Below are positions 1 through 7,869 of a stretch of DNA of 64,000 nucleotides, one piece after another. A program made the position numbers and the translations under genes. The stretch lies in NCBI GenBank assembly GCA_003994795.1, contig AP018271.1, positions 195,081-259,080 of the forward strand, given 5' to 3'. The notes below the pieces were generated by a model. It was given only the letters and a program-made list of their open reading frames with translations, did no database searches and had not been told where the DNA came from. Position 1 is the stretch's first letter. Each line of letters starts with the position of its first letter. The stretch is from Cylindrospermum sp. NIES-4074. Lineage in GTDB: Bacteria > Cyanobacteriota > Cyanobacteriia > Cyanobacteriales > Nostocaceae.

Positions 1-774
1 AATTTAAATCTAATTTTCCGTGACCAATTTACCAAAACTGGCATCATTCCCGGTAGTTCTATTCGTGGTCGTCTGCGTTCAGAAATGCGTCTGCTGGACA
101 ATGGAGAAGCAGAAACAAATTATTGGTATGGTAATGAAGCAGGTGCAGAAGAATCAAATAACAATGAATCTATCATAAAATTTGAGTATGCTTCTATTAT
201 TTGGATTCCTGTTTTTTGTCCTGGACAACCAATAGTTTGGGTAAGCTGTCCTCGTTTACTGCAACGTTACCAAAGAATTGCCGGTGATACTGTTCAAGTT
301 CAATCTGATGGTAAAACTAAATTCCTCAAAGATATAGATATCCCTGACCCCTACACAGGGTCAACTAATGTCAGGGCTAAACAATTACCAGGTGGGACAA
401 AAACCATATTCTTTAACTTAGGTTTTTTAACTATCAAAAAAACCGTAGATTTATCCGCTTGGTTTCCCTCAAACAAACAACAATCCGCAGTTATAGTAGA
501 CGATAGTGATATCGGTATGATTCATGATATGGCTTTATACCGTCAAAGTCGTGTGCGTTTAAAACCAGACCAAAAAGTAGTGGATGGTGGTAGTTTCTTT
601 AACACTGAAGCTTTACCAGAAGGAACAATTTTAGTATTTCCTATTGCTATTAGAGATGATAAATCTGGTAAAAAATGGCAACCTTTTAATGGCAATCAAA
701 GCACAGATATTTATCTTGGTGGTTTAGAATCTATCGGCTTAGGTCATTGTGAATTAACTTTAAATGGATTGTAA
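1..774 (+). CDS. cmr4: Cmr4, type III-B CRISPR RAMP backbone subunit (5' truncated by window edge)
   Basis: The reading frame is open from base 1, so the gene starts outside the window; the first internal ATG is at 85. It has the RAMP hallmarks of Cmr4, the Cas7-type repeating backbone subunit that binds crRNA and cleaves target RNA in the Cmr complex. An N-terminal IIPGSSIRGRLRSEMR motif is followed by YWYGNEAG, and the C-terminal glycine-rich loop reads GGLESIGLGHCEL. It overlaps cmr5 by 11 bases, which indicates translational coupling within one operon. About the first 20-40 residues are probably missing. Csm3 or another Cas7 is possible, but the downstream Cmr5 supports Cmr4. Confidence 0.85.
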   Translation, partial: NLNLIFRDQFTKTGIIPGSSIRGRLRSEMRLLDNGEAETNYWYGNEAGAEESNNNESIIKFEYASIIWIPVFCPGQPIVWVSCPRLLQRYQRIAGDTVQVQSDGKTKFLKDIDIPDPYTGSTNVRAKQLPGGTKTIFFNLGFLTIKKTVDLSAWFPSNKQQSAVIVDDSDIGMIHDMALYRQSRVRLKPDQKVVDGGSFFNTEALPEGTILVFPIAIRDDKSGKKWQPFNGNQSTDIYLGGLESIGLGHCELTLNGL

Positions 775-1204
775 ATATATGACTTGGAAATCTTACAACT
801 TAGACCAAGAGGCACAAAAATTAGTCCTCAAACATCGTGACAAAAAAGGAGTAATTGGTCAATCTCACAAAATGCGAACTACTGTAGCTTATGGTTTAGA
901 ACGCTTTTGGGGTGAACAATTACGACTGTTAGGTAAAAACGACTCTAAAGAACGCGCTAAAGGTGAATATTGGCGTGATACTTGGAAAGCTTTTGTCGCC
1001 ATTATGAATAATGCCGGAATTAAACTTCCTCAAGAAGATGTAAATGGGAGTAATACCCCAGAAATCCAAAAATATGCTGCTAAATTATGGGAATTTCCCA
1101 TTGAAGACCAAAGAATCTGTTTAGCAGTTCTCACACAGTTTTGTGACAGTTTAGTTTGGTGGACTCAGCGTTATAAGAAATCAGGAGATAGTGATGCCGA
1201 ATAG
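764..1204 (+). CDS. cmr5: Cmr5, type III-B CRISPR small subunit
   Basis: A 146-aa, mostly helical protein of the size usual for Cmr5 (Cas11-type small subunit), which lies along the inner filament of the Cmr complex. Helical motifs include YGLERFWGEQLRLLG, TWKAFVAIMNNAGIKLPQED and QFCDSLVWWTQRYKK. The ATG at 764 overlaps the end of cmr4; an in-frame ATG at 779 (MTWKSYNL) is the other possible start. Its end overlaps the next gene by 14 bases. Identification rests on length, position and helical character, since small subunits diverge strongly. Confidence 0.8.
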   Translation: MDCKYMTWKSYNLDQEAQKLVLKHRDKKGVIGQSHKMRTTVAYGLERFWGEQLRLLGKNDSKERAKGEYWRDTWKAFVAIMNNAGIKLPQEDVNGSNTPEIQKYAAKLWEFPIEDQRICLAVLTQFCDSLVWWTQRYKKSGDSDAE

Positions 1205-2804
1205 CAATGAAGTTCCCTTAATGTTTCAAGCACCAGTCAAAGGACGGGGACAAATTCAATATATTCAAGAACCCGAAAAGTCAGAAAGATGGGTTGATGA
1301 GTGGGTAGAAGCTGCTGCAAAAAAACCTCCTAAATTTGCTAGCAAGGTTAAAACCAAAGAATATAAAATTACTTGGCGTTTTGTTTCTAACAGTGGACAA
1401 GATGACGATATCATTCGACCAGTAATAGCTGCTAATGGGTTTCCCTATTATCCTGGTGCAAGTATGAAAGGTGCTTTTTTACGCAGTTGTAACCCTCAAC
1501 AAGCACAAAGATACTGCGGTGGTCAAATTTCTAGTAATGAAACCCAACCAGGAATACTCCGCTTTCACGGTGCATATCCTCATGATGATACTTGGTGTGA
1601 ACAACCATTAATTGATGTGGTTCATCCTCAGCAAGATTGGCAAGTTAAAAATAGTGAATCCCATGCAGCTTTTTTGCAAATATCCCTCTATCAACCTACT
1701 TTAGTTTTTGGTATTTCTAGCAATATTCAACTAGATGAAAGTGAATGGGAAACTATCTGGAGTATTTGGGATAAAGCTATAGAACGAGGAATTGGTTCTA
1801 GAGTTAGTGCTGGTTATGGTCAACCTATTAACCACCCAGAAACTAAGCTGATTACTGTCAATTTAAAAGGACAAGGATTAGCATCACAATTAATAGATAA
1901 AAGTGGTGAATTTCGCCCAAATATGTTTAAAGCTGCTTTGCGTGGTCATACATTGCGGCTATTTAGTGCTGTGACTGATGAGAATACAGCCGAGGAATTA
2001 ACTAAAGAACTTTGGGGAGGGTTTGCAGGTGCTAATGGTGCAGTAGTTGGTCAGTTAGGAATTGCATTTAATCCTGTAGAGTTAGAACTAGGTGAATTTA
2101 GATATAACAGGGTATCTATGCCTACTTATCAATTAGATAAAGGCGTTTTAAATATTCTTTGTATGAGTAATTGTACAGATGAATATAAAAAGGAATTGAA
2201 AATTTTAGCAATGCAGATTTTACGATTTTCCATGCTTATCGGTGGTTTTGGTAAATCAGGGCGCAGAGTTGACCATCGGATATTCTTCCCGCAATATTTA
2301 GACAATAATAATAAACCGATGATAGGCTGTCACTGGGAATTTACTAAGCAATCAAATAACTACTATTTTCCTGTTAATAATATTAAGCATCTCACTAATA
2401 TTATTGATAGTGTTCAGAAGGCTGTTAAAAATTGGCTGATATTTAAAGGGAAAACCCCAAGTAATCAAGTAAGTTCATGGCGTGAATCTTTTCATCCTCA
2501 AAAGGTGCAAGTTTGGGGACGTATTGCACAGGATGAAGATGATAGTTTAGCTGTGAGATGGTTTCATGGTAATTACAAAGGAAGTCAATCAATTAAAGGT
2601 TCTAGACTAACGGGTAAAATGGGTAATATTGGCAGAGTTTACCATCGGATGTATCCACATTACAAAATCAGTGATGGGAAGATGATCTATCAGAAAAAGT
2701 ATATAGAGTTATTAACCATCTTTCCTGATACAAGGGATGAGAGAACGCAAGAATTTTTAACTTTTTTACCAACAACTGGGTTTACTAAAGTTTGGGGAGT
2801 ATAA
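1191..2804 (+). CDS. cmr6: Cmr6-like RAMP protein with a second, Cmr1-like RAMP half
   Basis: This 537-aa protein is longer than a usual Cmr6 (about 300 aa). The N-terminal half carries Cmr6-type motifs: YPGASMKGAFLRS (about residue 85), GILRFHGAYPHDD, the PLIDVVHPQQDW stretch and a glycine-rich RGIGSRVSAGYGQ loop near 205. The C-terminal half starts again with a RAMP-like FKAALRGHTLRLFSA segment, a GGFAGANGAVVGQLGIAF stretch resembling the Cmr1 N-terminus, and LIGGFGKSGRR resembling a Cmr1 glycine loop. I infer two Cas7-like folds in one chain, capping the 3' end of the Cmr complex. The first half is a confident RAMP; the Cmr1 likeness of the second half is from motif order only. It starts inside cmr5. 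Confidence 0.75.
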   Translation: MMPNSNEVPLMFQAPVKGRGQIQYIQEPEKSERWVDEWVEAAAKKPPKFASKVKTKEYKITWRFVSNSGQDDDIIRPVIAANGFPYYPGASMKGAFLRSCNPQQAQRYCGGQISSNETQPGILRFHGAYPHDDTWCEQPLIDVVHPQQDWQVKNSESHAAFLQISLYQPTLVFGISSNIQLDESEWETIWSIWDKAIERGIGSRVSAGYGQPINHPETKLITVNLKGQGLASQLIDKSGEFRPNMFKAALRGHTLRLFSAVTDENTAEELTKELWGGFAGANGAVVGQLGIAFNPVELELGEFRYNRVSMPTYQLDKGVLNILCMSNCTDEYKKELKILAMQILRFSMLIGGFGKSGRRVDHRIFFPQYLDNNNKPMIGCHWEFTKQSNNYYFPVNNIKHLTNIIDSVQKAVKNWLIFKGKTPSNQVSSWRESFHPQKVQVWGRIAQDEDDSLAVRWFHGNYKGSQSIKGSRLTGKMGNIGRVYHRMYPHYKISDGKMIYQKKYIELLTIFPDTRDERTQEFLTFLPTTGFTKVWGV

Positions 2805-2807
2805 ACT

Positions 2808-4418
2808 ATGAGTATTTGGATTGTGACTACTGGTAATAGTGATGTTATTCTCAAACATGATAAAAATTGGGGAAAGTTACATGATGAAGCAAGTGATTAT
2901 TTGGAATGTTTAGATTTTGCATCTGCTTTCAGAATAGATCCTTATGATAAAGATGCTGGGTATACAGTACCAGCTAGGGTATTAGGTTTAGTTTATGCAA
3001 ATCAATCAGAAGAATACTATAAAGATGATTTAAAGTTTCCTCTGCTTGATACATTTTGTGGATATTTAACAGATAGAAATATCAATATTGAAAGAATAAT
3101 TATTCTGCTGACAGACCAATCTCAAATATTTAGCAGTGAAGAACAAAGACTTCACCAAAAATCGCCATACTGGAAAGATACTTGTACACTTAAACCCCTA
3201 TTAGAGTGGTACTTTCAACCTGAAAAATTTACCTGTCAGCCAGAATTTGAATATTTAACTCCCCGTCAAAAGCATCCAGGTGTTGATAATTGGGACGTTA
3301 CTTTATCACTCGTAGAAGCAAAATTTCAAGAGTTAGATATTGATGTAAATAAGGAAGTTTATGTTAGTCATCAAGCCGGAACACCTGCAATATCTTCTGC
3401 TATCCAGTTTGTGACCTTAGGAAGGTTTAATCAAGTTCATTTTTTAGTAAGTAATGAATATTTTGATGAAAATGATTATCAAATAAAATCTAAATCCGAT
3501 AAAATTGAAAGTTCTCGTTATCAGCGAGGGATGCAAATTCAAAAAGCCAAGCAGTTACTAAATAAAGGATTACCTGCTGCTGCTAAAGAAATATTAACTG
3601 GGATGGTTGATGATCAGGTTATTAAAGAGATAAATGAAGCCGCCAATTTATTTAATCTCAATAATTCTTTATTTCAAGGTAGAAAATTTGACCTTCCCTC
3701 AGCAGTTGATAGGATAATTACTGCTTTAGATTTAATTGAGATTTTCTTTAAGCAAGAGAATTACATTCAGGGTGTTGCACTTTTGAATGCTACCCAAGAG
3801 ACATTCTTAAAAGTAGCTTTACTATCTCAAGTCAAAAAAATTGAAAGCTTGACTATAAAATTATCCGATTTGTTAAGTTGGAATGAAGACGGATTAAAAC
3901 TTAAATCTCAACAGGATTGGGAGAAAAATATAAGTCCATTTAAGCCAATAGATATATTGAAAAAATTAAATTTTCCTGCTCCAAAACCTGGTCAATCTGA
4001 TTTTACTTACTGGGAAAGTTACACAACGAATAAAAACCAATATTACAGATTACAAAGAAATAGTAAGCAACTAGAATGGCTAATTGCACTTAGACCTGAT
4101 TTTATTTTCTGGAGTGTTTTAGATTGGTCATGTAAGTCTGATAGAGAAAAATCTGATGACTTACGTAATCAGTTATTACATAATTTATTAGGAGTTAGTC
4201 AAGAGGATGCTATTAAATATTTAGTAGGATATGAAAAAAACTTAATTAATTTGGTTAAGCAAGACAAGAAAAATAAAAATCTCGTTTTGCCAACTTATCA
4301 AGATTATGTAAAAAAACATTTCATCAAGGCTTTAAAATTATTTGGACTCTGGAAAGAAGCTACAATTGATAATCAATTGGAGAACAGATTAAATGATATA
4401 GCTAATTTACTCCTTTAA
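2808..4418 (+). CDS. CARF-HEPN ribonuclease, Csm6/Csx1-like CRISPR accessory effector
   Basis: A 536-aa protein starting 3 bases after the RAMP gene, with a GGGGAG ribosome-binding site. The N-terminus (WIVTTGNSD, then SHQAGTPAISSAIQ near residue 188) has the nucleotide-binding loops of a CARF domain, which senses cyclic oligoadenylate made by Cas10. Near the C-terminus RNQLLH (residues 453-458) matches the HEPN active site R-x4-H. Proteins of this kind degrade RNA nonspecifically once Cas10 detects a target transcript. Position in a cmr operon agrees. Csm6 versus Csx1 subtype cannot be settled by eye. A hairpin terminator follows about 100 bases downstream. Confidence 0.85.
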   Translation: MSIWIVTTGNSDVILKHDKNWGKLHDEASDYLECLDFASAFRIDPYDKDAGYTVPARVLGLVYANQSEEYYKDDLKFPLLDTFCGYLTDRNINIERIIILLTDQSQIFSSEEQRLHQKSPYWKDTCTLKPLLEWYFQPEKFTCQPEFEYLTPRQKHPGVDNWDVTLSLVEAKFQELDIDVNKEVYVSHQAGTPAISSAIQFVTLGRFNQVHFLVSNEYFDENDYQIKSKSDKIESSRYQRGMQIQKAKQLLNKGLPAAAKEILTGMVDDQVIKEINEAANLFNLNNSLFQGRKFDLPSAVDRIITALDLIEIFFKQENYIQGVALLNATQETFLKVALLSQVKKIESLTIKLSDLLSWNEDGLKLKSQQDWEKNISPFKPIDILKKLNFPAPKPGQSDFTYWESYTTNKNQYYRLQRNSKQLEWLIALRPDFIFWSVLDWSCKSDREKSDDLRNQLLHNLLGVSQEDAIKYLVGYEKNLINLVKQDKKNKNLVLPTYQDYVKKHFIKALKLFGLWKEATIDNQLENRLNDIANLLL

Positions 4419-4519
4419 TTTGGTATGGTTCCATGTTTGCTTATCAGCGAAGCCTTGGGCTGCTTACTAATTAATCACAGTGCAGTAGCTTTTGTAATTA
4501 TGTGCGATCGCCAAACTAC

Positions 4520-4542
4520 GAACCCTGATAAAATAAGGGTTC
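4520..4542 (+). terminator. hairpin after the cmr operon
   Basis: GAACCCT and AGGGTTC form a perfect 7-bp stem around a 9-base loop, 101 bases after the CARF-HEPN stop codon. No long U-run follows, so it may be a weak terminator or an RNA-stabilising hairpin. Confidence 0.5.
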
Positions 4543-4755
4543 AAAGACAGATGTTGTTATGAGTTTATGATTCATCGACACATCTCGGCAAATCGCTGAA
4601 ACCCTATATTTTTCGTGGAGATGCGTCGATTGCTTTCTGGGCGAGGATTTCAGCTATGTGTTTGGCTCTATTTTTCATAACGTATATAATGTTTTTTAGA
4701 GATGCGTCGATTTGGCGGCTGAAACCCTTATTGGGTAAGGGCTGCTAGGTGTACT
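4543..4755 (+). promoter_or_regulatory. probable CRISPR leader region with repeated motifs
   Basis: About 210 AT-rich bases between the operon and the first CRISPR repeat. GAGATGCGTCGATT occurs twice (4618-4631 and 4699-4712) and GCTGAAACCCT twice (4595-4605 and 4718-4728), a duplication typical of leader elements. A hairpin CCCTTA-TTGGG-TAAGGG lies at 4726-4742, just before the array. The assignment as leader is an inference from position and from the repeat orientation (the GGAAAC end points away from this region). Confidence 0.5.
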
Positions 4756-5006
4756 CCCCTCCGATTGGGTTAAATCGGAATGATTGGAAACGCTGTATTT
4801 CCGGTCAACCAAACGCTTCGGTCGACTCCCCATCGATTGGGTTAAATCGGAATGATTGGAAACTCTCAGTTCGGCTCCATGCAACTCGAGACGAGGTACC
4901 CCACCGATTGGGTTAAATCGGAATGATTGGAAACTCACTGACTGGAATGTTCCTGCGGAAACCGCCAGAACCCCTCCGATTGGGTTAAATCGGAATGATT
5001 GGAAAC
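4756..5006 (+). CRISPR. CRISPR array, 4 repeats and 3 spacers
   Basis: Four 36-base repeats at 4756-4791, 4828-4863, 4899-4934 and 4971-5006. Each starts CCCC, varies only at positions 5-6, and ends GAATGATTGGAAAC. An internal CCGATT/AATCGG stem is present. The spacers are 36, 35 and 36 bases. The GATTGGAAAC end resembles the crRNA 5' handle of type III systems, so transcription is probably on the + strand, like the cmr operon. No cas1/cas2 genes are visible. The array stops 7 bases before the stop codon of an opposing plasmid replication gene, which suggests truncation. Confidence 0.95.
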
Positions 5007-5013
5007 TTTAAAC

Positions 5014-6237
5014 TTAATTGTCGGCAGGGGGTTTAATTCTCGACCCACAATCAAGAATGGAAATAGCGATCGCCACCAACCGACCAAACACAACAGGCTC
5101 CGCCTCTTCAAACGCCAACATAACCCCCCAACGCTGATCACTTGCTAGGGTACTCAGAAACTCTTTAACCGATTCCACCCCATCTTTCACTCGCTCCGCG
5201 ACCACCGCAGCATAATATTTTACTTGCTGCCACCATACATCATCAGAATTTTCTTGTCCGTCCACACCCCCACAATTATTACTGCCATCTTCATTAATGG
5301 GGGGCGTGGACGGGGTATTAACGCCATACATAGCCTGCATTCTGGCTGCATACGCCGCCGGAGATTCCCTTTCCTCCTGGCGCTTCCTTTCTCGTTCTTC
5401 CCTTTGTGCTTGCCGATACACTAACACCTGACGAGCAAACGCAACATCATCAGGGTTAAGCTGATAGTACCTAACCCGCTTACCATCCTCAACAGGTCGC
5501 TGCGAGTTCATAGACAAAGCAAGCTGCGAAAGATACTGGCTCAAAATCCACACTGAGGATTCATCCAATGGGATGGTCAGGTTAAGAATGCCTTTAATGT
5601 GGGGTGCATTGCGCTTGGAAAAATCCGCCAATGCTTCAACAGTCGCTTCATCCCCCTTGATCTCCAACCCATCCATCAAATCAGTCAAGATCGCCCTCAA
5701 CCCCAACCGGTGACGCATTAACCAAGAAGTGGAATGATTACCCCAGTCAGTACAAATAGGCAAGCGCTCGCGCTCCGCCCTATCCCGTTCTGCCACGACA
5801 TCTGGCGGCGTAACAAACTCCCGCCCGTGTTCGTCGGCGATCGCTTCCCCCGGCACTGCTAAGATTGCTTCAAGTGCAACCAACTTTTTGATTAACCGCC
5901 CACCATCGTCTTTCTCGACCAGTTCAGGAGTAACGGTCATGCCGTAGCTATCATGAATACGGAATTTCTCACACTCCAACGCTTCTTCGGGTTTAAGATA
6001 ATCCTGGTGTTGCCTTGCGGTGTAAGTCTTTCTATCAATATCTTTGGCGTTGGCGACGTTACGATAATGCTCCGCATCAATGGCAGTCCCCGCGGCCTTC
6101 ATCAAACGCCGTGCAGCTTCATCCATATCATCCCCGGCGCTGACAATCGTATTCCCCATTTCCAGAAGGAGCGATCGCAGGTCTGACCGTAAATTATTAA
6201 TAGACTTGCTCTGCCATTTGTTGTGCGATCGCAGCAA
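5014..6237 (-). pseudogene. C-terminal fragment of CyRepA1-family plasmid replication protein
   Basis: A 407-aa product matching, from memory of the family, the C-terminal third of the large cyanobacterial CyRepA1 replication protein. Recognisable stretches are RIHDSYGMTVTPELVE, LPICTDWGNHSTSWL, NAPHIKGILNLTIP and DESSVWILSQYLSQL. Full proteins run to about 1000 aa or more and carry helicase/primase parts upstream; those are absent here. The ATG at 6237 lies 41 bases inside the upstream gene (6197-6673), so the N-terminal part was probably replaced. The 3' end almost touches the CRISPR array. Likely a plasmid relic; it may still be translated. Confidence 0.7.
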
Positions 6238-6673
6238 GCAGCTGTATTTGGGTTAGGGTAGTTTCGTGTGAGGTCGTCGGCTTTGACCAGCCCAACTTCT
6301 CTTGAATCCAAGCCCGAATACCTTCGCCGTTGACCATCACTACCCAGCGTTGTGTGATAAAGTTGCTGTGATCGTAGCTGATGTAAGCCACAAGCCATTT
6401 GCCAGCGTAAACCTCGAAGTGGCGATCGTTGATTTTGACGACGGTGAGTTCGGGGGCTATCTCAGATGCTTGGTCTGTGAGGTGCTGGTCGAGTTCGGCT
6501 TGTGCGATTTTTTGGATTTGGGTGGATTGGTAAGAGGCGATCGCACTAATCCATTGATTGCGGCGGCGTTTGTCCTGTACTGCTACTGTGCAGCCGATTT
6601 CAGCGTATGTTTGTCTTAGCTGCGGCAAGGTTTTTGAGCGCAGCTGTTGATGTGAGTATGTAACGTGAGTCAT
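6197..6673 (-). CDS. conserved small plasmid-type protein, unknown function
   Basis: A 158-aa protein. Its N-terminal 40 residues (LRSKTLPQLRQTYAEIGC, then KRRRNQWISAIASYQ) look like a short helical SAP-type DNA-binding motif. The rest (HFEVYAGKWLVAYISYDH, then QRWVVMVNG) is a small beta-rich unit. I recognise the type from cyanobacterial plasmids but know no function. It is divergent from the XRE regulator at 6890, and the operator-like palindromes lie between the two. It overlaps the truncated CyRepA1 gene downstream, perhaps because of the same rearrangement that truncated it. Confidence 0.6.
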   Translation of the reverse strand: MTHVTYSHQQLRSKTLPQLRQTYAEIGCTVAVQDKRRRNQWISAIASYQSTQIQKIAQAELDQHLTDQASEIAPELTVVKINDRHFEVYAGKWLVAYISYDHSNFITQRWVVMVNGEGIRAWIQEKLGWSKPTTSHETTLTQIQLLAAIAQQMAEQVY

Positions 6674-6760
6674 AATGATATTTCCTTAAAGATAAGGACA
6701 AGAGGCAATCGCACAAAGTTTTCCAGGCTAGGAGCGATTGCCTTTTGTTATCCCTATCTT

Positions 6761-6871
6761 ACCTACTAACAGTAGGTATTTCAATAGATAGACTTATGAT
6801 AGTAAGTTATCTATTGGTCTTCTTTCAATAAATACTATTAATAGATAGACTACTAAAAGTAGGTTAATCTA
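6761..6871. promoter_or_regulatory. three palindromic operators between divergent genes
   Basis: Three related imperfect palindromes sit in the divergent promoter. Site 1 is 6761-6777 (ACCTACT-AAC-AGTAGGT). Site 2 is 6783-6815 (AATAGATA arm, ACTTA...TAAGT core, TATCTATT arm). Site 3 is 6839-6871 (ATAGATAG arm, ACTACTAAAAGTAGGT core, AATCTAT arm). Common cores and arms suggest binding of one dimeric regulator, most simply the XRE protein encoded 19 bases downstream. Confidence 0.65.
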
Positions 6872-6889
6872 TATGTATGAATTCAACTC

Positions 6890-7213
6890 ATGACTGTGGA
6901 AGTAAGACTTAAAGAAATTAGAAACGAAAGAGGAATTTCGCAGAATGAACTAGCAAGACGACTTGAGATGTCGCTGGCCAACGTTCAAAAAATCGAATAT
7001 AACAAAGCGAAATCGATACCTTTGGAAACGCTTGACAAGTTATGCCAGATTTTAGAGTGTGAAGTTGGCGATTTATTAGTTCGCGTACCCGATACCAATG
7101 ATGGAAGTGCTAAAAAAGAGCAAAAGTTAGTTCAAGTAGTTGATGAAGTCAAGGAAGACAAAATCAGTAACTTCAATTCACAATCAAATGCAAATGAAAT
7201 GATGGCAGCATGA
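6890..7213 (+). CDS. XRE-family helix-turn-helix transcriptional regulator
   Basis: A 107-aa protein with a canonical HTH_3 domain at residues 6-62. RLKEIRNERGISQNELARRL gives helices 1-2, and MSLANVQKIEYNKAK gives the recognition helix. Helices ending GDLLV follow, as in phage Cro/C1 and plasmid regulators. The C-terminal 40 residues are charged and probably flexible. It is divergent from the 6197-6673 gene across three palindromes, so autoregulation and control of the divergent gene are likely. It probably heads a plasmid-type operon running to 8892. Confidence 0.85.
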   Translation: MTVEVRLKEIRNERGISQNELARRLEMSLANVQKIEYNKAKSIPLETLDKLCQILECEVGDLLVRVPDTNDGSAKKEQKLVQVVDEVKEDKISNFNSQSNANEMMAA

Positions 7214-7280
7214 GTATAATTGCTCTCAATTGAATCAAGCCTCTAGTATTAACGTTGATCTTCTTACAGAGGAGTGGGGA

Positions 7281-7463
7281 ATGAGTAAAGGTGAGAAACC
7301 AGAGTCGCGGCACGCTGCAACAGATCCAGAAAAATGCCGCACTATGGAGAAAAAGTACGGTTGGAAACTGCTGCGGGTAGAACCAACTGGAAATAAGATA
7401 CTGAAAGTCGATTGTGTCTTTGAAGGTGAAACTAAGTTCCCCACACATGAACAGGAGAATTAA
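7281..7463 (+). CDS. small conserved hypothetical protein
   Basis: Sixty residues from the ATG at 7281, which has a good AGAGGAG ribosome-binding site; an in-frame upstream ATG at 7230 lacks one. The product (MSKGEKPESRHAATDPEKCR, then KKYGWKLLRVEPT and DCVFEGETKFP) has no motif I can name. It ends 3 bases before the next start codon, so it is cotranscribed with the following gene. Real by ribosome-binding site, spacing and conservation-like composition; function unknown. Confidence 0.55.
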   Translation: MSKGEKPESRHAATDPEKCRTMEKKYGWKLLRVEPTGNKILKVDCVFEGETKFPTHEQEN

Positions 7464-7466
7464 TTT

Positions 7467-7844
7467 ATGGGTAAATATATTATTTTCAAAGCTGAATCTA
7501 TGTCAGCAGAAGGGTGGGAAGAAAGGCGACTGGCTCACACCGAGGCTTATACCAACATACTTGCAGAACATTATGATTCTTCCAATTCTCCAATACCAGA
7601 ACCGGGATACAGACTTAGAGAATATCATCAAGTATCTAAGTTTGCAGATAAACAATTTCCTGATTCGAGTACCCATAGTAGAGTCGGGGATTGGGAAGTA
7701 ACCAGAGTTGAGGAGTACACCCCAGAAATTCCCCATCATGATTTTGAGGCAGTGATTATCTGTTACTGCCAATACTCCCCAGTAATTACCCCACTAGAGC
7801 CAATGCCAGAAATTCAAGTTTCCCAAGAACTACAAGAAGTTTAG
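7467..7844 (+). CDS. conserved hypothetical protein
   Basis: A 125-aa acidic protein (MGKYIIFKAESMSAEGWEER, then HYDSSNSPIPEPGYRL). ACAGGAG precedes the start, and the gene is 3 bases behind the upstream small gene. No signal peptide, membrane segment or catalytic motif is visible. It is part of the XRE-led plasmid-type operon. Function unknown. Confidence 0.6.
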   Translation: MGKYIIFKAESMSAEGWEERRLAHTEAYTNILAEHYDSSNSPIPEPGYRLREYHQVSKFADKQFPDSSTHSRVGDWEVTRVEEYTPEIPHHDFEAVIICYCQYSPVITPLEPMPEIQVSQELQEV

Positions 7845-7869
7845 GTACTAGTCAGCAAGAGGTGGATTG

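Noticed and set aside
4696-5141. Minus-strand ORFs with repeated VSNHSDLTQS
   Set aside because: They are translations of the CRISPR repeats.
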